Of a DNA stretch of 64,000 bases, positions 1 through 12,739 are shown piece by piece. The notes under the pieces are model-generated. The model was not told the DNA's origin. It saw only the letters and a list, made by a program, of their open reading frames with translations, and ran no database searches. Numbering within the stretch: the first letter of the stretch is position 1; each line of letters begins with the position of its first letter. Source of the stretch: Erythroxylum novogranatense (taxonomy: Eukaryota; Streptophyta; Magnoliopsida; Malpighiales; Erythroxylaceae); NCBI GenBank assembly GCA_029891385.1, contig CM057226.1, positions 92,264,977-92,328,976 on the forward strand, read 5' to 3'. The position numbers were made by a program, and so were the translations under genes.

Positions 1-72
1 CAACAGCAATTAGGTTTTCTGATCTTGCTTAGGTTTTAGCTTCATACGGGATACCAGACGCTCTGATACCAC
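1..72 (-). mobile_element. copia-1b internal start with primer-binding site (runs off window)
   Basis: Read on the minus strand, positions 72 to 60 give the primer-binding site TGGTATCAGAGC, complementary to the 3' end of initiator methionine tRNA. It lies directly after the LTR end at 73. The following bases resemble the start of the copia-1a leader (after 42693), so this is the same family. The rest of the internal region and the other LTR lie beyond the left edge. Confidence 0.85.
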
Positions 73-1985
73 TGTAGGAACATCCCGGGAGGTACATCAT
101 ATGTACGGCAGCGGAAAACAAAATTTTTTGTTCCCGAGACTTTCCCGAACGCCAGGATCCAGGTATCGGTATGAAGACATCAACCTAAATAGCCAAAAGA
201 GACTATCTCTAAAGGTGATCCACGCAGAGATCAGAGAACCTAACCGGATCAAACCCCTTTGACCCGGGAATAGCTAGAACAGATTAAGAGCTGCTAGACC
301 CTACCTCTGTCCTGGAGAGCTTGGAAACCACGTTGAAGAGGAGATGAAGAAGATGATGGAAAGCTTGAAGAATGAAAAACTCTTTTCCTTCCTTCCTTTG
401 CAATCCACGATAATACTCTTTTCATTTCTCCATGTTCCTTTTATAAAGAATGAGGAAGAGTGAGCATCGTATGCTCCTTATGGGAAAACCAACGAGCATT
501 GTTCTTCTTTATTCATTCTTTTGTCTTTTATGCATTTAATGAAAAGTGATGACAATGCATGAACTAGAAACTTCTTTCCTCTCCCAACCATCCACGCACA
601 CACATGGCTTATATATTAATTAATTAATTAATTAATTATTTAATTAATCAATTAATATATAATTGTTAAGGTCCAGTCCAACTGGGGTCGGTCCTACCGG
701 CCTACCGGGCCCCGGTACTGAAACAGCTCCGGAAACCTTTCTTAGCAATATTGATGTCGCGATCTCATCGGGACATATCCCAATCTCATCGGGATCGATT
801 TAATCCTAATGCTCTCCATAATTGGAACTCTGTCCAATTACTATTTTCTGATTCTCCGAGACACTCTTATCGTGTGACCCTTTAGGCTCCGGTTATGTTG
901 GCCACTTAGATTAACAATTAATCTAAGCAAGTCATGAGCGGTATCTAGCAACACATCATGACCCCAATTGACCGGAAAGTAATCGGTTTGATGTATTCAT
1001 CACGAACCGGATCACGAACCCTTCCATAGTCAATTAGTGCAATTCGTCCTTTCACCATCCTATACCCCACTTGATTATGAGTATGGTCAAAGTGTCAACT
1101 CTTACTAGACTAAGTCTAGCCCAAGTGATTTTAGTTCCCGCCGGGATCCATTACTATATATGTCCCGAAGACAATCTTCATGACATATCCGCTTTGGCCA
1201 AAGACTTTCAAGTAATGATCCTTACAAGAGGCCATGGGTATCTCTTCTGTTATTCCAGAAGTGGTGAATCCTTTATTGGCTACTCAATTACCTTCGAATA
1301 CCTCAAACTGTACCCAAGCACCACCCTATGAGTTACCTCTGGAAGGCAACAAGAAATGGAGTCAAAGCACAGGATCAGTATCCAAGATATCCTTGAGTAC
1401 CTCAAGTCTAAGGATACTTGCACCATTGCTATGATGAGATTATCACTGACATTAGAATAAGATATCCATGTGATGATCTCATGACAGGTCATCCAATGTA
1501 CTTACTACCGCTAGTAAGCATCCACATGTCAATTCTAAAATATCTCATATTTACAGTTTCTGAGATCCACTGCTTGATCCAATCAAGGAATATGACATGT
1601 GCTAGTCTATCCGGATTAATGATGTCCAGTCTCATTAATCCTATGACTAGGGATAATTTAGATAATGACATAATTGCACATGATAGGAATCTCAATAGTA
1701 TGATCGCATCATAATTTCCTTCATGCTATGTCAAATATCATGGACTTCATTAATTCGATTAAAGATCCATATCAATTCATAAACAATGTTCATGAATATC
1801 AAATTAATGAAATATGCCTTTCTTTATTTATTCATAAAGTCTGTATACGACTTTGAACAAAACGCGCTAAAGGGGATTGCCTTTAGGGCACAATTTAAAC
1901 AGTTCCGTCCTTGCATAAGTCAACTCACCCCATGTACATGTTGACTTATCGGTACTGAATGCGTGTAAGTCAACTTACACTTACA
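73..1985 (-). repeat. copia-1b 5' LTR (minus strand)
   Basis: This is a long terminal repeat of the same family as 40732-42680 and 48446-50375, in reverse orientation. On the minus strand it starts TGTAAGTGTAAG at 1985 and ends CCTACA at 73, next to the primer-binding site. It carries the family's TTAA-rich tract (about 611-660). The ORFs across 1071-1714 are chance frames in LTR sequence. Beyond 1985 the sequence continues as the LARD-A LTR (it aligns from about 9154), so this element landed inside that LTR. The target duplication cannot be verified because the partner end is off the window. Confidence 0.85.
1902..1985 (-). repeat. Decayed AAGTCGACTT cassette at the LTR edge
   Basis: This stretch is homologous to the palindrome-rich 5' edge of the copia-1a LTRs. 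Each AAGTCGACTT now reads AAGTCAACTT, AAGTCAACTC or GTTGACTT, so the central CpG has become CpA or TpG. That is the change expected from deamination of methylated cytosine. Confidence 0.65.
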
Positions 1986-1993
1986 AATACATT

Positions 1994-2304
1994 GAGCCTG
2001 AGGCTCTGCATACGTTGGACCTGAGGTCCTGTGCGTTGAGCTGAAAGCTCTCACATACGTTGGGCGTGATATGCTTACGACACGGTGGCTGCTCCAATAC
2101 AACCGCGCTTTTATCTCGATCATGTCCTTATGCATGAATGCATATGTTATTTCCCATTTCCTCGGACCTTCGGTCCGGTATTTCAATCATATATTTTTCC
2201 AATTTATTGCGTCATACCATATCGCATTTACAGTCACATCCCATGTATCGAGACAGATAATTAACACCGATATCAATCCTATTTCCTCGGACCTTTGGTC
2301 CGAG
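1994..2304. repeat. Hairpin-module slot, left LARD-A LTR
   Basis: Short inverted repeats, each with a different stem, follow one another: GAGCCTGAGGCTC (1994-2006), GGACCTGAGGTCC (2017-2029), GAGCTGAAAGCTC (2038-2050), CGGACCTTCGGTCCG (2163-2177) and CTCGGACCTTTGGTCCGAG (2286-2304, 8-bp stem with 3-nt loop). The first three are joined by similar linkers ending in CGTT. The stems differ but stay self-complementary. Confidence 0.8.
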
Positions 2305-2960
2305 ATCTCAATGTAAACATTCATAAACAATACACACAAGTAGCACTTCGTTATCTCATTCCCAATATTTCAGACACCTATGGTCCGAAATCAATCAAAG
2401 TCAAACACACATATACTCATCCATTATCTCCACATGGCATAATCGCGAAATATTAAACACATAAAAAAATTGAGAAACCATCTAGGTTACTCACCTATTA
2501 CTTCCGAGCTAATGCCGGAAAGCCTCTGTGACGTCGGTCAATCGACGCTCCAATTGGACCTCTATATGAATCAGAAAAAGTACGAGTCACTAAATATGAA
2601 ATTTGTACTCATGTTGATGAGATATGCATGTTCATGAATTCCCGGTCCTAATTTAATATTTTTCCATAATAAAATTCTATCAAAAATTAGAAATCCATAG
2701 GCGCTGACGGTGCGCAATTCGGACCTCTATAGGTCCCAAATTAAATAAAACAGTGTTTACATGTTAAAATAATAAAGGCTACGTCAAATTCCGTCTAAAA
2801 TTCCCGTTTTCTCATAATATGAAATTAAATATTCAACAAATCCGATGCCTCTGGAATCAGGTCAATCGGACGTCGGACGGGAAAGAAATTGACAAATGAA
2901 CAATCGTATCATTTAATACCAAATAAAAATTCAAAAATAAATAACAAGGAATAGCAGCGC

Positions 2961-3121
2961 AGCGCCTCATGAGGCGAGACGCCGCCCTCGAGGCGATTTC
3001 GCCTCACTGCGTCGCCCTCGCGACCTGCCTCCTTCAATCTCGCCCTCGCGAGGCGAAACTTCGCCCTCGCGAGACGGCGAGTCTGTCTCGCCTCCGCGAG
3101 GCGCTTGTCGCCCTCGCGAGA
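2961..3121. repeat. CCTCGCGAGG palindrome cluster, left LARD-A LTR
   Basis: This GC-rich island in an AT-rich LTR is made of repeated GCCTCATGAGGC, CCTCGCGAGG and CGCCCTCGCGA units. The ORFs around 2909-3211 on both strands translate this repeat into Arg/Ala/Glu-rich peptides and are artefacts. The same site in LARD-B holds AAGTCGACTT units instead. Confidence 0.85.
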
Positions 3122-5581
3122 TGGCCTTCTCCTTGCCCTCCTTCTTTCCAGATTTAAATCCCAATTTCCAATTACTCTAACTTTTAATACACAAATCAGA
3201 AAAATACCCACTATACCTCATTGGAAAGCTTATGAAAAGCTCTACAACTCTCAAGAAGACCATAAAAATCAATTCCAACCCTAAAGGTGTCAAATAATCC
3301 ATCAAACCTTCTGCTTTCACAATTTCCCTCAACACAGGGCAGTACATTTACAATTTCATAACTCACTGATTCCTTAGTAATAAATTACCAAAAAAATATG
3401 CTTAATATGTTCACAATGTCCTCTACAACTTTCATGAACAATCCAAAATCAAATTCTATTTCTAAACTAGTCAATTAATTCATTCAATGTCACTGTCCCT
3501 GAAATCCTTCACTTTGGGCAGTAATCTTACAAGAAGCATAACTCCCAGTACACAAGTCAATAAAATCAGAACTTTATATCCCTGTAAAGATAACATCATA
3601 AACTTCATTTTTCATGAAGCACTCTTCATCCAATTCGATCTCTAACAATTTCAAAACTGTTATGGAAGTTTCTGTTATGATCAGTCACTCATAACCTAAT
3701 GTAGGGTCAGGTTTTGAAAACTCATAACTCCCAATTCTGACTTCTAAAAATTACAAACCATATGTCATTTTCAAGGTAATCTTTTCCTCTACAACGTTTC
3801 AGAAGCTCACTCACACCAGTTCAGTCCACATAAAATGTTAAAATTGCCTCCAATCAGTAAACTCACAAAATCACACTTAAACGAGGTTTCATCCAAAATG
3901 CTCAAAACCAGTCATTAGTAATCAATTCATATCTCCCAATATATAATTCCAAAAATAGCAATATCAGTAGCAATGGAAAGATAATCAAATATTCTACAAC
4001 TTCCATGAAGACCATTCTCCCTAATTCCATTTCAATTAATTCATAAAAATCAACAAAACTCAGATGTTATGGTCGCGGTTACTGTTCATAGGCAATGGAA
4101 CAGTAACTTTCCATGCAAAATTTCACCCTTCTATCATTGAAATTCAACAAAACCTATTTCACACTAAATTAAAGCCAACATCCCAAAGTTTCAGTGGCCA
4201 CTAACCTTACCTCATTTGCATTTCTACACAATAAGTTATGAATAAAACAGTAACATCACTTATAATTCCAACTTTCCAGATTTAAGGTTAACCTTAGTTC
4301 ACCCACTTCTAATTCCTTTTTCACATCACTAGACATCAAAATAAATACAAATTAAATATTACTCCAGTCATACATATACTAGGGTTAATACTGAAAAATT
4401 GGCAGCCTTAAATTCCTCAATTCAATTACTCAAATAATTATCTATATTCACTTCAAAATCAAGTTAACAACACATCTTTCAAGCTAGCTTCCTCAAATCA
4501 TAACTCAACAATTCAAACTATCTTTTCCATAACATTTAACCATCATCACTCATAATTAATAAACAATAACCCCCTTTAAATGCACCCACTAATCATGATT
4601 TATGAACTACATAATCAAAACATCATTAAAACAAACTTAAAACCTTACCTATTAGAGCCTCCAACTTCACACCAACTCTTAACTTACTTTACTTTCTTTC
4701 CTTACTACCCTTCATATACGGTTATCTCATGGTGAGAAGGGGAGAGGATTTAAGGTGGTAAACATGAAGGCAATCCCTCAAGGTTGGAGAAAAATAAGCA
4801 AAAATCGATGGAGGTATTCCAAAGGCAAGTTAGTTTAGGATGACAATAACCAAGACTCAAAACTCATACTTTCTTTTCTTTTAAAACAAAGCGAGTTTAG
4901 AGCATTTGGATGGAGCATTAAATGAAGACTTTTAAATGGCAATTCCTCATTGGTTTATTTTTATAAACAGAGTCAAAAATATATTTGTTTACTTTCAGTC
5001 CAAAATTTTACTCCATTTCACTCAAATGACCCTGCTTTCAGTCCCAAAATAATACACCCAATATTACAGTACCAGTGGGTAGCGATTTTTGCTACTAAGA
5101 ATCAATAGGTCATTAATTGGCGATTTATCCGGTCTGAGAATTTTCCCGAATTATTTTTCTGCGAATTAATGAAATTCCCTAAAATTATAAAACAGGTAAC
5201 AGTACACTCCAAATAAATTTTCAATCACAAAAATCACCTTTTCTACCCCAAAACATGTTTAGGCCAGTTACCGGCGATTTTGTCGGTCCGGGAATTTTCT
5301 CCAGAAAAGTCCAGAAAAATTTCTAAAAATCCCTTAAAATGTAAAACCATTTATGGTGCAGTCCAATCAATTTTCCAAACTCAATTATCCCATTAATTCC
5401 AATAAAATTGCTTTAGGCCCAATTACCGGGAATGTCATGAATGCATTTACTGTAATTCCATGTACACCATTGATACTGTGTATCAATCCTATTATGCATG
5501 AACAGTACTAATTATTCCTTACCAATCTCATCCTATGCCAATTTTACTATTTTACCCTTCCAGGAGGGGTGGGATGTTACA

Positions 5582-5600
5582 ATTCTCCCCTCCTTATAAG
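5582..5600 (-). promoter_or_regulatory. LARD-A polypurine tract
   Basis: On the minus strand this reads TTATAAGGAGGGGAGAAT directly before the LTR start TGTAACATCCC. It is the expected plus-strand priming site for reverse transcription. Confidence 0.8.
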
Positions 5601-5601
5601 A

Positions 5602-5617
5602 ATTTCGTCCTCGAAAT
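5602..5617 (-). promoter_or_regulatory. Conserved ATTTCG-AGGA-CGAAAT hairpin before the PPT
   Basis: On the minus strand this is ATTTCGAGGACGAAAT, a 6-bp stem with a 4-nt loop. The same 16 bases occur at the same place in LARD-B (28332-28347) and gypsy-C (59197-59212). Confidence 0.75.
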
Positions 5618-8400
5618 TCCCAGTCAACGGTTCACTATGACAGTAATCAAATGATTCTTCATATCCCATATACTTTTCCACTTAATGATTCACTTTTGGA
5701 GTGATCGCAGTAATCACTCTCAGTCCGTAACTCAGTTACTAATTTGGCTAACTCTTTATCACTTAGACGAGAAAGCGGATTCGACAAGACTATTAGTTGG
5801 CGATCTCATTTTCTTAGCTATCTCACTTGCCATTTCTAAGATTGTCACTACCTTTGGTTTGGTATGTAGCTCGATTCGGTATTTTCGAATCTATTCACTT
5901 ATCACACTTTATTCCTCTAATACCTTTTCCCCAATGCCATATAGTCCAATTTCTGTTCCATTGAGTACGTTTCCATTTCTTTGGTATCTCTCTTAATCAC
6001 GTTAGGAACGATTTACATTCCTTTGGTACCAATCTGATGACATTTAATTCCAATTCACTATCATCAGTAACAATGTACCTAATGCAGTCACTTATTATAT
6101 GTCATTCACTCTATGTTCAAATTCGATTCTCGTAAGACACTTCACTATGTTATAATGTTCACACACTTTATCCGGATATACAGTTTACTCTATCTCATTT
6201 GTCCGATCCGATTCCACTTTAGCTAACCATGCGAGCTTCCTAAGTCACTTTCCTTTTCTCACATTTTAGTCTCAAACCCATTATGGTCTTTAACTCCCGG
6301 TAGGTAATCATGCAAAGGTAACAAGATATATTTTCCAGTGAATCAAAGCTCTATAACACGACCATAATCAAACCTTTTTCCCATTGGACATTCAACCTAT
6401 AATCACTTGAGCCAAGAACTACTTCGTTCTATACCTACAATTACGCAATTTCACGTTTCAAATATGCTGACTAGAATGTCTAACTTTGACTGTTCACTAT
6501 AGTTTTCCAATTCCATGGGTATATTCAAACTCATCATAAAAAAAATTCCCCCTTTACTTTCTGCACTCTTAACCTTTCTTATCACTATTTTTACAACTTC
6601 AATATTCCAGAAACACTTCACAATTACCCATAATCTGCTTGACACTTATTGAAAATCCCAATATCTGTAATTGATCTGTTCATTGCTTCAATCATGAGAA
6701 TGGCACTAATACCCTTTTATCACAGTCAGTTCAATTTATTTCATACCCATTCAACATATTATCGCAGTTCAATACTTACTGCCCACTCTTCCAATGTATG
6801 AATATCATCAGTATCACATTCCTCAATTAGTCCCATCGTTCTTTTTACTTTTCACTGTTCCACAATTCCAAACACATTCTATCTCTAATCACAACTACTA
6901 CCATTTGCTTACTTCGCATAAATCCCTATTAGGGTCTTATTGACTTTACCATACATCTTTTACCCTTTTTATTGAGTCCACACTTAGTGTATCTCGCAAT
7001 TTCTTTATGAAGGTGTCACTACATCACCTCATTGTCGGTTTCCTTGTTGACCCTCTTGTCTCTATTCAGGTTTCTCTTTTCATTTCTCTTCTCAACTGTT
7101 TTATATCTTTCATATCAACATATGTTGATATCTTGTCATCCATATTTAAACCTCCAAAATTTTCCATTTTATTTTAGTATCTCTCTTCTCGATTCGATTT
7201 TTTATTTTTCGTTTCAAATCTAGATTCCTCAACAATTTTACATCATAACGGAGATCGATTCACTTCACATTGCAATAGAATCACCTCAAATTAAAATCTC
7301 ACTAATATGGAATTCTTTACATTTACATACATACAATGAGATAATCTCGCAGATATGAGCTATGGCCCAATTTCACTTTTAATTTTGTCCACAAAAGTCT
7401 CATCAACCAATGATTATTCCTAATTGTGTTTCAATCCTTCTTCACTATAACGTACAATCTCAATCAAGACACTTTCCTTTCGCGAAGGTTCCTTGTGACA
7501 TCACTTAAACACTTTCTTTACCACTTATTTAGTAATCTATACCAGAATCACTTTTCAGTTCCTCTCATACAGGTACACTCATTCCACCTTTGTCTTACTT
7601 TAACCTCTTAAGAACTTCACACTTATAATCACTCTAAACATTTACCGCCCGTTTCCTTTATGATTTCCATATATCTGTCACATACATTTCATTAGTCACA
7701 ATCAACATTACTGTCCAATAGATATCCCTAACAGTAAATCGATTTAAATACAATAACTCTTTTCATACACCACTATTGTGGTTTCATTCTTTTCAAGATC
7801 TTTATTTCATTCTCCCCGTATCATTAAACTGTATGTCTCATTCCCCTATCCGTTACGTGCAACTTGTCCTTGTAAGGTCATAACAATTTGGCTTATCATC
7901 TTATGATCTTTATTCCTATATTTCCCCTTTCATGACATATACGGTCAGAACTGTAATTACCTAACCATCCCGGGCATTTAATCTCACTTAGATCTACTAT
8001 AACCAATATGCTTCCCATATCTCTAATGGACCTCTCCAAGTTCTCAACATTTGCATTTTTCTGTCACCATAAAATTGTCAATTTAATTCGGAAATTCTTA
8101 ATCAGTCTAGGCCAACACAGTCATTCGACTATCACTTATAAGGGTTTCTAACCCAGTACAATTTCAATCTTCTTATCCATTTTTCCTTTATCCTTTCCTA
8201 ATTAATTATCCCCTTTTAGGGATTTTCACTCTAATCCAGTCTCACTCTTCTCTCACTTAATCACTTGACACTTATGCACCCGTAGGATTTATCCTCGAGC
8301 GACTCTGACTAGGGATCAGTTACCACGGTCTGCAACGACGCGACTCAAATGCATGCAACCTATATTCCAAACTGTGCCCAGATACATTACGTACTACTGA

Positions 8401-8412
8401 GCTCTGATACCA
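8401..8412 (-). promoter_or_regulatory. LARD-A primer-binding site
   Basis: The minus strand reads TGGTATCAGAGC, complementary to initiator tRNA-Met. It is separated from the LTR end (8419) by the six bases TTTAGG. LARD-B has the same spacing. Confidence 0.85.
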
Positions 8413-9095
8413 CCTAAATGTAACACCCCACACCCGTAAGACCCGAACCCGATATCGTTGGTGATATCCGAGTCCGTGTCCCACGAGAGTGGCGTACTAC
8501 ATCAGTCGATTTAAAATTCAGTATACATTTTTTTTTCTCCTTGGAGCCATCAACTCCACGTTCACACGGCAAACACAGTAAGTAAATAAAATCCGCGTTC
8601 AATATAAACCCGTTTCAGTTATTACAGTCATCCAGTAATCATTACAATAAGTCAATGCAGTAAACATTAATACCACAATGGCTCAAGAAAATATAAAGCC
8701 TTGTTATCGATGATTGGAATACAATTTACTAAAACACTAATGCGCATACCTAACCGATCCCAACCTCTAACCTTTACTCGTCTACGGTAGATATACTCCG
8801 TGTCAACCGGGTATTCTTCAAGACCTGAAAATAGATGCAAATTTTGGGTGAGTTTTGCGAACTCAGTGAGAAACCATCATCGATGGTTCACTCAATTCAT
8901 GCATGTTCAATCACTTGCCAAATATCACATACGAACACAGTTCACAAATGTAATCTCAAATAGTACATACCATTACATTTCACAAATGTAAGGCGACGCC
9001 TTTCATACAATCCAAATTCAATCATACCATATATGCAATGCACATGAGACCCTTTCCATTTTCATTACGTTGTTGTGACTGTATGCTTTGGCTGT

Positions 9096-9197
9096 CCCGA
9101 TAGCGGGCACATTGCGTTGAGCCAATGGCTCTGAACATTGGGCTTGAAGCCCTAATACATTGAGCCTGAGGCTCTGCATACGTTGGACCTGAGGTCC
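9096..9197. repeat. Hairpin-module slot, right LARD-A LTR
   Basis: Five successive inverted repeats occur at 21-24-bp spacing: CCCGATAGCGGG (9096-9107), GAGCCAATGGCTC (9119-9131), GGGCTTGAAGCCC (9140-9152), GAGCCTGAGGCTC (9162-9174) and GGACCTGAGGTCC (9185-9197). Linkers resemble CATTG or CGTTG. A sixth unit, intact in the left LTR (2038-2050), is degraded here at about 9206-9217. Confidence 0.85.
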
Positions 9198-10113
9198 TGT
9201 GCGTTGAAATAAAGCTCTCACATACGTTAGGCGTGATATGCCCACGACACGGTGGTTGCTCCAAATCTGGCGCTTTTATCTCGATCATGTCCTTATGCAT
9301 GAATGCATATGTTATTTCCATTTCTCGGACCTTGGTCCGTATTTCAATCATATATTTTTCCAATTTATTGCGTCATACCATATCGCATTTACAAATACAT
9401 CCCACGATCGAGGCAGATAATTAACACTTCGATATCAATCCTATTTCCTCGGACCTTTGGTCCGAGATCTCCAATGTAAACATTCATAAACAATCACACA
9501 CAAGTAGCACCGTTATCTCATTCCCAATATTTCGAGACACCTATGGTCCAAATCAATCAAAGTCAAACACATATACTCATCCATTATCTCCACATGGCAT
9601 AATCGCGAAATATTAAACACATAAAAATTGAGAAACCATCTAGGTTACTCACCTATTACTTCCGAGCTAATGCCGAAAAGCCTCTGTGACGTCGGTCAAT
9701 CGACGCTCCAATTGGACCTCTATATGAATCAGAAAAAGTACGAGTCACTAAATATGAAATTTGTACTCATGTTGATGAGATATGCATGTTCATGAATTCC
9801 GGTCCTAATTTAATATTTTCCATAATAAAATTCTATCAAAATTAGAAATCCATAGGCGCCGACGGTGCATAATTCGGACCTCTATAGGTCCCAAATTAAA
9901 TAAAGCAGTGTTTACATGTTAAAATCGATAGGGGCTACGTCAAATTCCGTCTAAAATTCCGTTTTCTCATAATATGAAATTAAATATTCAACAAATCCGA
10001 TGCCTCTGGAATCAGGTCAATCGGACGTCGGACGGAAAGAAATTGACAAATGAACAATCGTACCATTTAATACCAAATAAAATTCAAAATAAATAACAAG
10101 GAATAGCCAGGCA

Positions 10114-10290
10114 CGCCTCATGAGGCGAGGACGCCGCCTCGCGAGGTGATTTCGCCTCACTGCGTCGCGAGGGCGAGGCGTCGCCCTCGCGACCTGCCTC
10201 CTTCAATCTCGCCCTCGCGAGGCGAAACTTCGCCCTCGCGAGACGGCGAGTCTGTCTCGCCTCCGCGAGGCGCTTGTCGCCCTCGCGAGA
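10114..10290. repeat. CCTCGCGAGG palindrome cluster, right LARD-A LTR
   Basis: This is the same cluster as 2961-3121. It has extra units near 10163-10182 (GCGAGGGCGAGGCGTC) that the left copy lacks, so unit number differs between the two LTRs of one element. Confidence 0.85.
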
Positions 10291-12739
10291 TGGCCTTCTC
10301 CTTGCCCTCCTTCTTTCCAGATTTAAATCCCAATTTTCAATTACTCTAACTTTTAACACACAAATCAGAAAAATACCCACTATACCTCATTGGAAAGCTT
10401 ATGAAAAGCTCTACAACTCTCAAGAAGACCATAAAAATCAATTCCAACCCTAAAGGTGTCAAATAATCCATCAAACCTTCTGCTTTCACAATTTCCCTCA
10501 ACACAGGGCAGTACATTTACAATTTCATAACTCACTGATTCCTTAGTAATAAATTACTACAAAAATATGCTTAATAAGTTCACAATGTCCTCTACAACTT
10601 TCGTGAACAATCCAAAATCAAATTCTATTTCTAAACTAGTCAATTAATTCATTCAATGTCACTGTCCCTGAAATCCTTCACTTTGGGCAGTAATCTTACA
10701 AGAAGCATAACTCCCAGTATACAAGTCAATAAAATCAGAACTTTATATCCCTGTAAAGATAACATCATAAACTTCATTTTTCATGAAGCACTCTTCATCC
10801 AATTCGATCTCTAACAATTTCAAAACTGTTATGGAAGTTTCTGTTATGATCAGTCACTCATAACCTAATGTAGGGTCAGGTTTTGAAAACTCATAACTCC
10901 CAATTCTGACTTCTAAAAATTACAAACCATATGTCATTTTCAAGGTAATCTTTTCCTCTACAACTTTTCAGAAGCTCACTCACACCAGTTCAGTCCACAT
11001 AAAATGTTAAAATTGCCTCCAATCAGTAAACTCACAAAATCACACTTAAACGAGGTTTCATCCAAAATGCTCAAAACCAGTCATTAGTAATCAATTCATA
11101 TCTCCCAATATATAATTCCAAAAATAGCAAGATCAGTATAAATGGAAAGATAATCAAATATTCTACAACTTCCATGAAGACCATTCTCCCTAATTCCATT
11201 TCAATTAATTCATAAAAATCAACAAAACTCAGATGTTATGGTTGCGGTTACTGTTCACAGGCAATGGAACAGTAACTTTCCATGCAAAATTTCACCCTTC
11301 TATCATTGAAATTCAACAAAACCTATTTCACACTAAATTAAAGCCAACATCCCAAAGTTTCAGTGGCCACTAACCTTATCTCATTTGCATTTCTACACAA
11401 TAATTTATGAATAAAACAGTAACATCACTTATAATTCCAACTTTCCAGATTTAAGGTTAACCTTAGTTCACCCACTTCTAATTCCTTTTTCACATCACTA
11501 GACATCAAAATAAATACAAATTAAATATTACTCCAGTCATACATATACTAGGGTTAATACTGAAAAATTGGCAGCCTTAAATTCCTCAATTCAATTACTC
11601 AAATAATTATCTATATTCACTTCAAAATCAAGTTAACAACACATCTTTCAAGCTAGCTTCCTCAAATCATAACTCAACAATTCAAACTATCTTTTCCATA
11701 ACATTTAACCATCATCACTCATAATTAATAAACAATAACCCCCTTTAAATGCACCCACTAATCATGATTTATGAACTACATAATCAAAACATCATTAAAA
11801 ACAAACTTAAAACCTTACCTATTAGAGCCTCCAACTTCACACCAACTCTTAACTTACTTTACTTTCTTTCCTTACTACCCTTCATATACGGTTATCTCAT
11901 GGTGAGAAGGGGAGAGGATTTAAGGTGGTAAACATGAAGGCAATCCCTCAAGGTTGGAGAAAAATAAGCAAAAATCGATGGAGGTATTCCAAAGGCAAGT
12001 TAGTTTCGAATGACAATAACCAAGACTCAAAAACTCATCCTTTCTTTTCTTTTAAAACAAGCAGAGCCGAGAGCATTCGGATGGAGCATTAAATGAAGAC
12101 TTTTAAATGGCAATTCCTCATTGGTTTATTTTTATAAACAGAGTCAAAAATATATTTGTTTACTTTCAGTCCAAAATTTTACTCTATTTCACTCAAATGA
12201 CCACCTTTCGGTCCCAAAATAATACACCCAATATTACAGTACCGGTGGGTAGCGATTTTTGCTATTAAGAATCGAACCGGTTCGCTAATTGGCGATTTAT
12301 CCGATCGAGAATTTCCAATTATTTTTCTCGAGAATTAATGAAATTCCTAAAATTATAAAACAGTAACAAGACACTCCAAATAAATTTTCAATCACAAAAT
12401 CACCTTTTCTACCCCAAAACATGTTTAGGCGATTCTCATGATTTTGTCGGTCCGGAATTTTCTCCGTAAAAGTCCAGAAAAATTTCTAAAATCCTTAAAA
12501 TGTAAAACCATTTATGGTGCAGTCCAATCAATTTTCCAAACTCAATTATCCCATTAATTCCAATAAAATTGCTTTAGGCCCAATTCAACGGAATGTCATG
12601 AATGCATTTTTGTAATTCCATGTACACCATTGATACTGTATCAATCCTATTATCATGAACAGTACTAATTATTCCTTACCAATCTCATCCTATGCCAATT
12701 TTACTATTTTACCCTTCCAGGAGGGGTGAGATGTTACAA

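Larger units (their letters stand above)
1986..5581 (-). repeat. LARD-A 3' LTR (truncated by the window and by copia-1b)
   Basis: It aligns by eye with 9154-12738 over its whole length, at an offset near 7.17 kb that indels shift slightly. In minus orientation it begins TGTAACATCCC at 5581, right after a polypurine tract. The distal ~735 bp (equivalent to 8419-9153) would lie left of copia-1b, outside the window. It has no credible coding sequence. It contains two palindrome-rich slots (hairpins 1994-2304; CCTCGCGAGG cluster 2961-3121) and a chain of degenerate ~190-bp modules from about 3210 to 4080. Many of its differences from the other LTR are one-base indels in short homopolymers. Confidence 0.88.
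5582..8418 (-). mobile_element. LARD-A internal domain, non-coding
   Basis: This 2.8-kb interval lies between the two LARD-A LTRs. It has a polypurine tract at the left end and a primer-binding site at the right end, so the element reads on the minus strand. No gag, protease, integrase or reverse transcriptase motif is visible; the longest frames are about 100 codons, T-rich and unrelated to pol. The first few hundred bases in element sense align with the start of the LARD-B internal domain, and further patches match (for example near 6960-7020 versus 26865-26910). Two insertions thus share conserved non-coding sequence. Long LTRs plus a short non-coding core fit the LARD class of non-autonomous retrotransposons. 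A badly decayed gypsy element is the alternative. Confidence 0.75.
8419..12738 (-). repeat. LARD-A 5' LTR, 4.3 kb
   Basis: In element sense it runs from TGTAACATCTC at 12738 to GGGTGTTACA at 8419. It is homologous to 1986-5581 and, over long stretches, to the LARD-B LTRs. It contains the hairpin slot (9096-9197) and the CCTCGCGAGG slot (10114-10290), and has no protein domain. On the right it abuts copia-2 gag sequence at 12739, so LARD-A inserted into that gag. The first flanking bases, ATATG, would be the target duplication, but the partner is off the window. Confidence 0.88.

Noticed and set aside
611..660. TTAA/TAATTAAT tract as a MITE or TTAA-target site
   Set aside because: The same tract recurs at the same place in all four copia-1/-3 LTRs (42091, 49786, 60731), so it is an internal LTR microsatellite.
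2909..3211. Arg/Ala/Glu-rich ORFs on both strands
   Set aside because: They are frames through the CCTCGCGAGG repeat inside an LTR; the second copy at 10084-10380 does the same.
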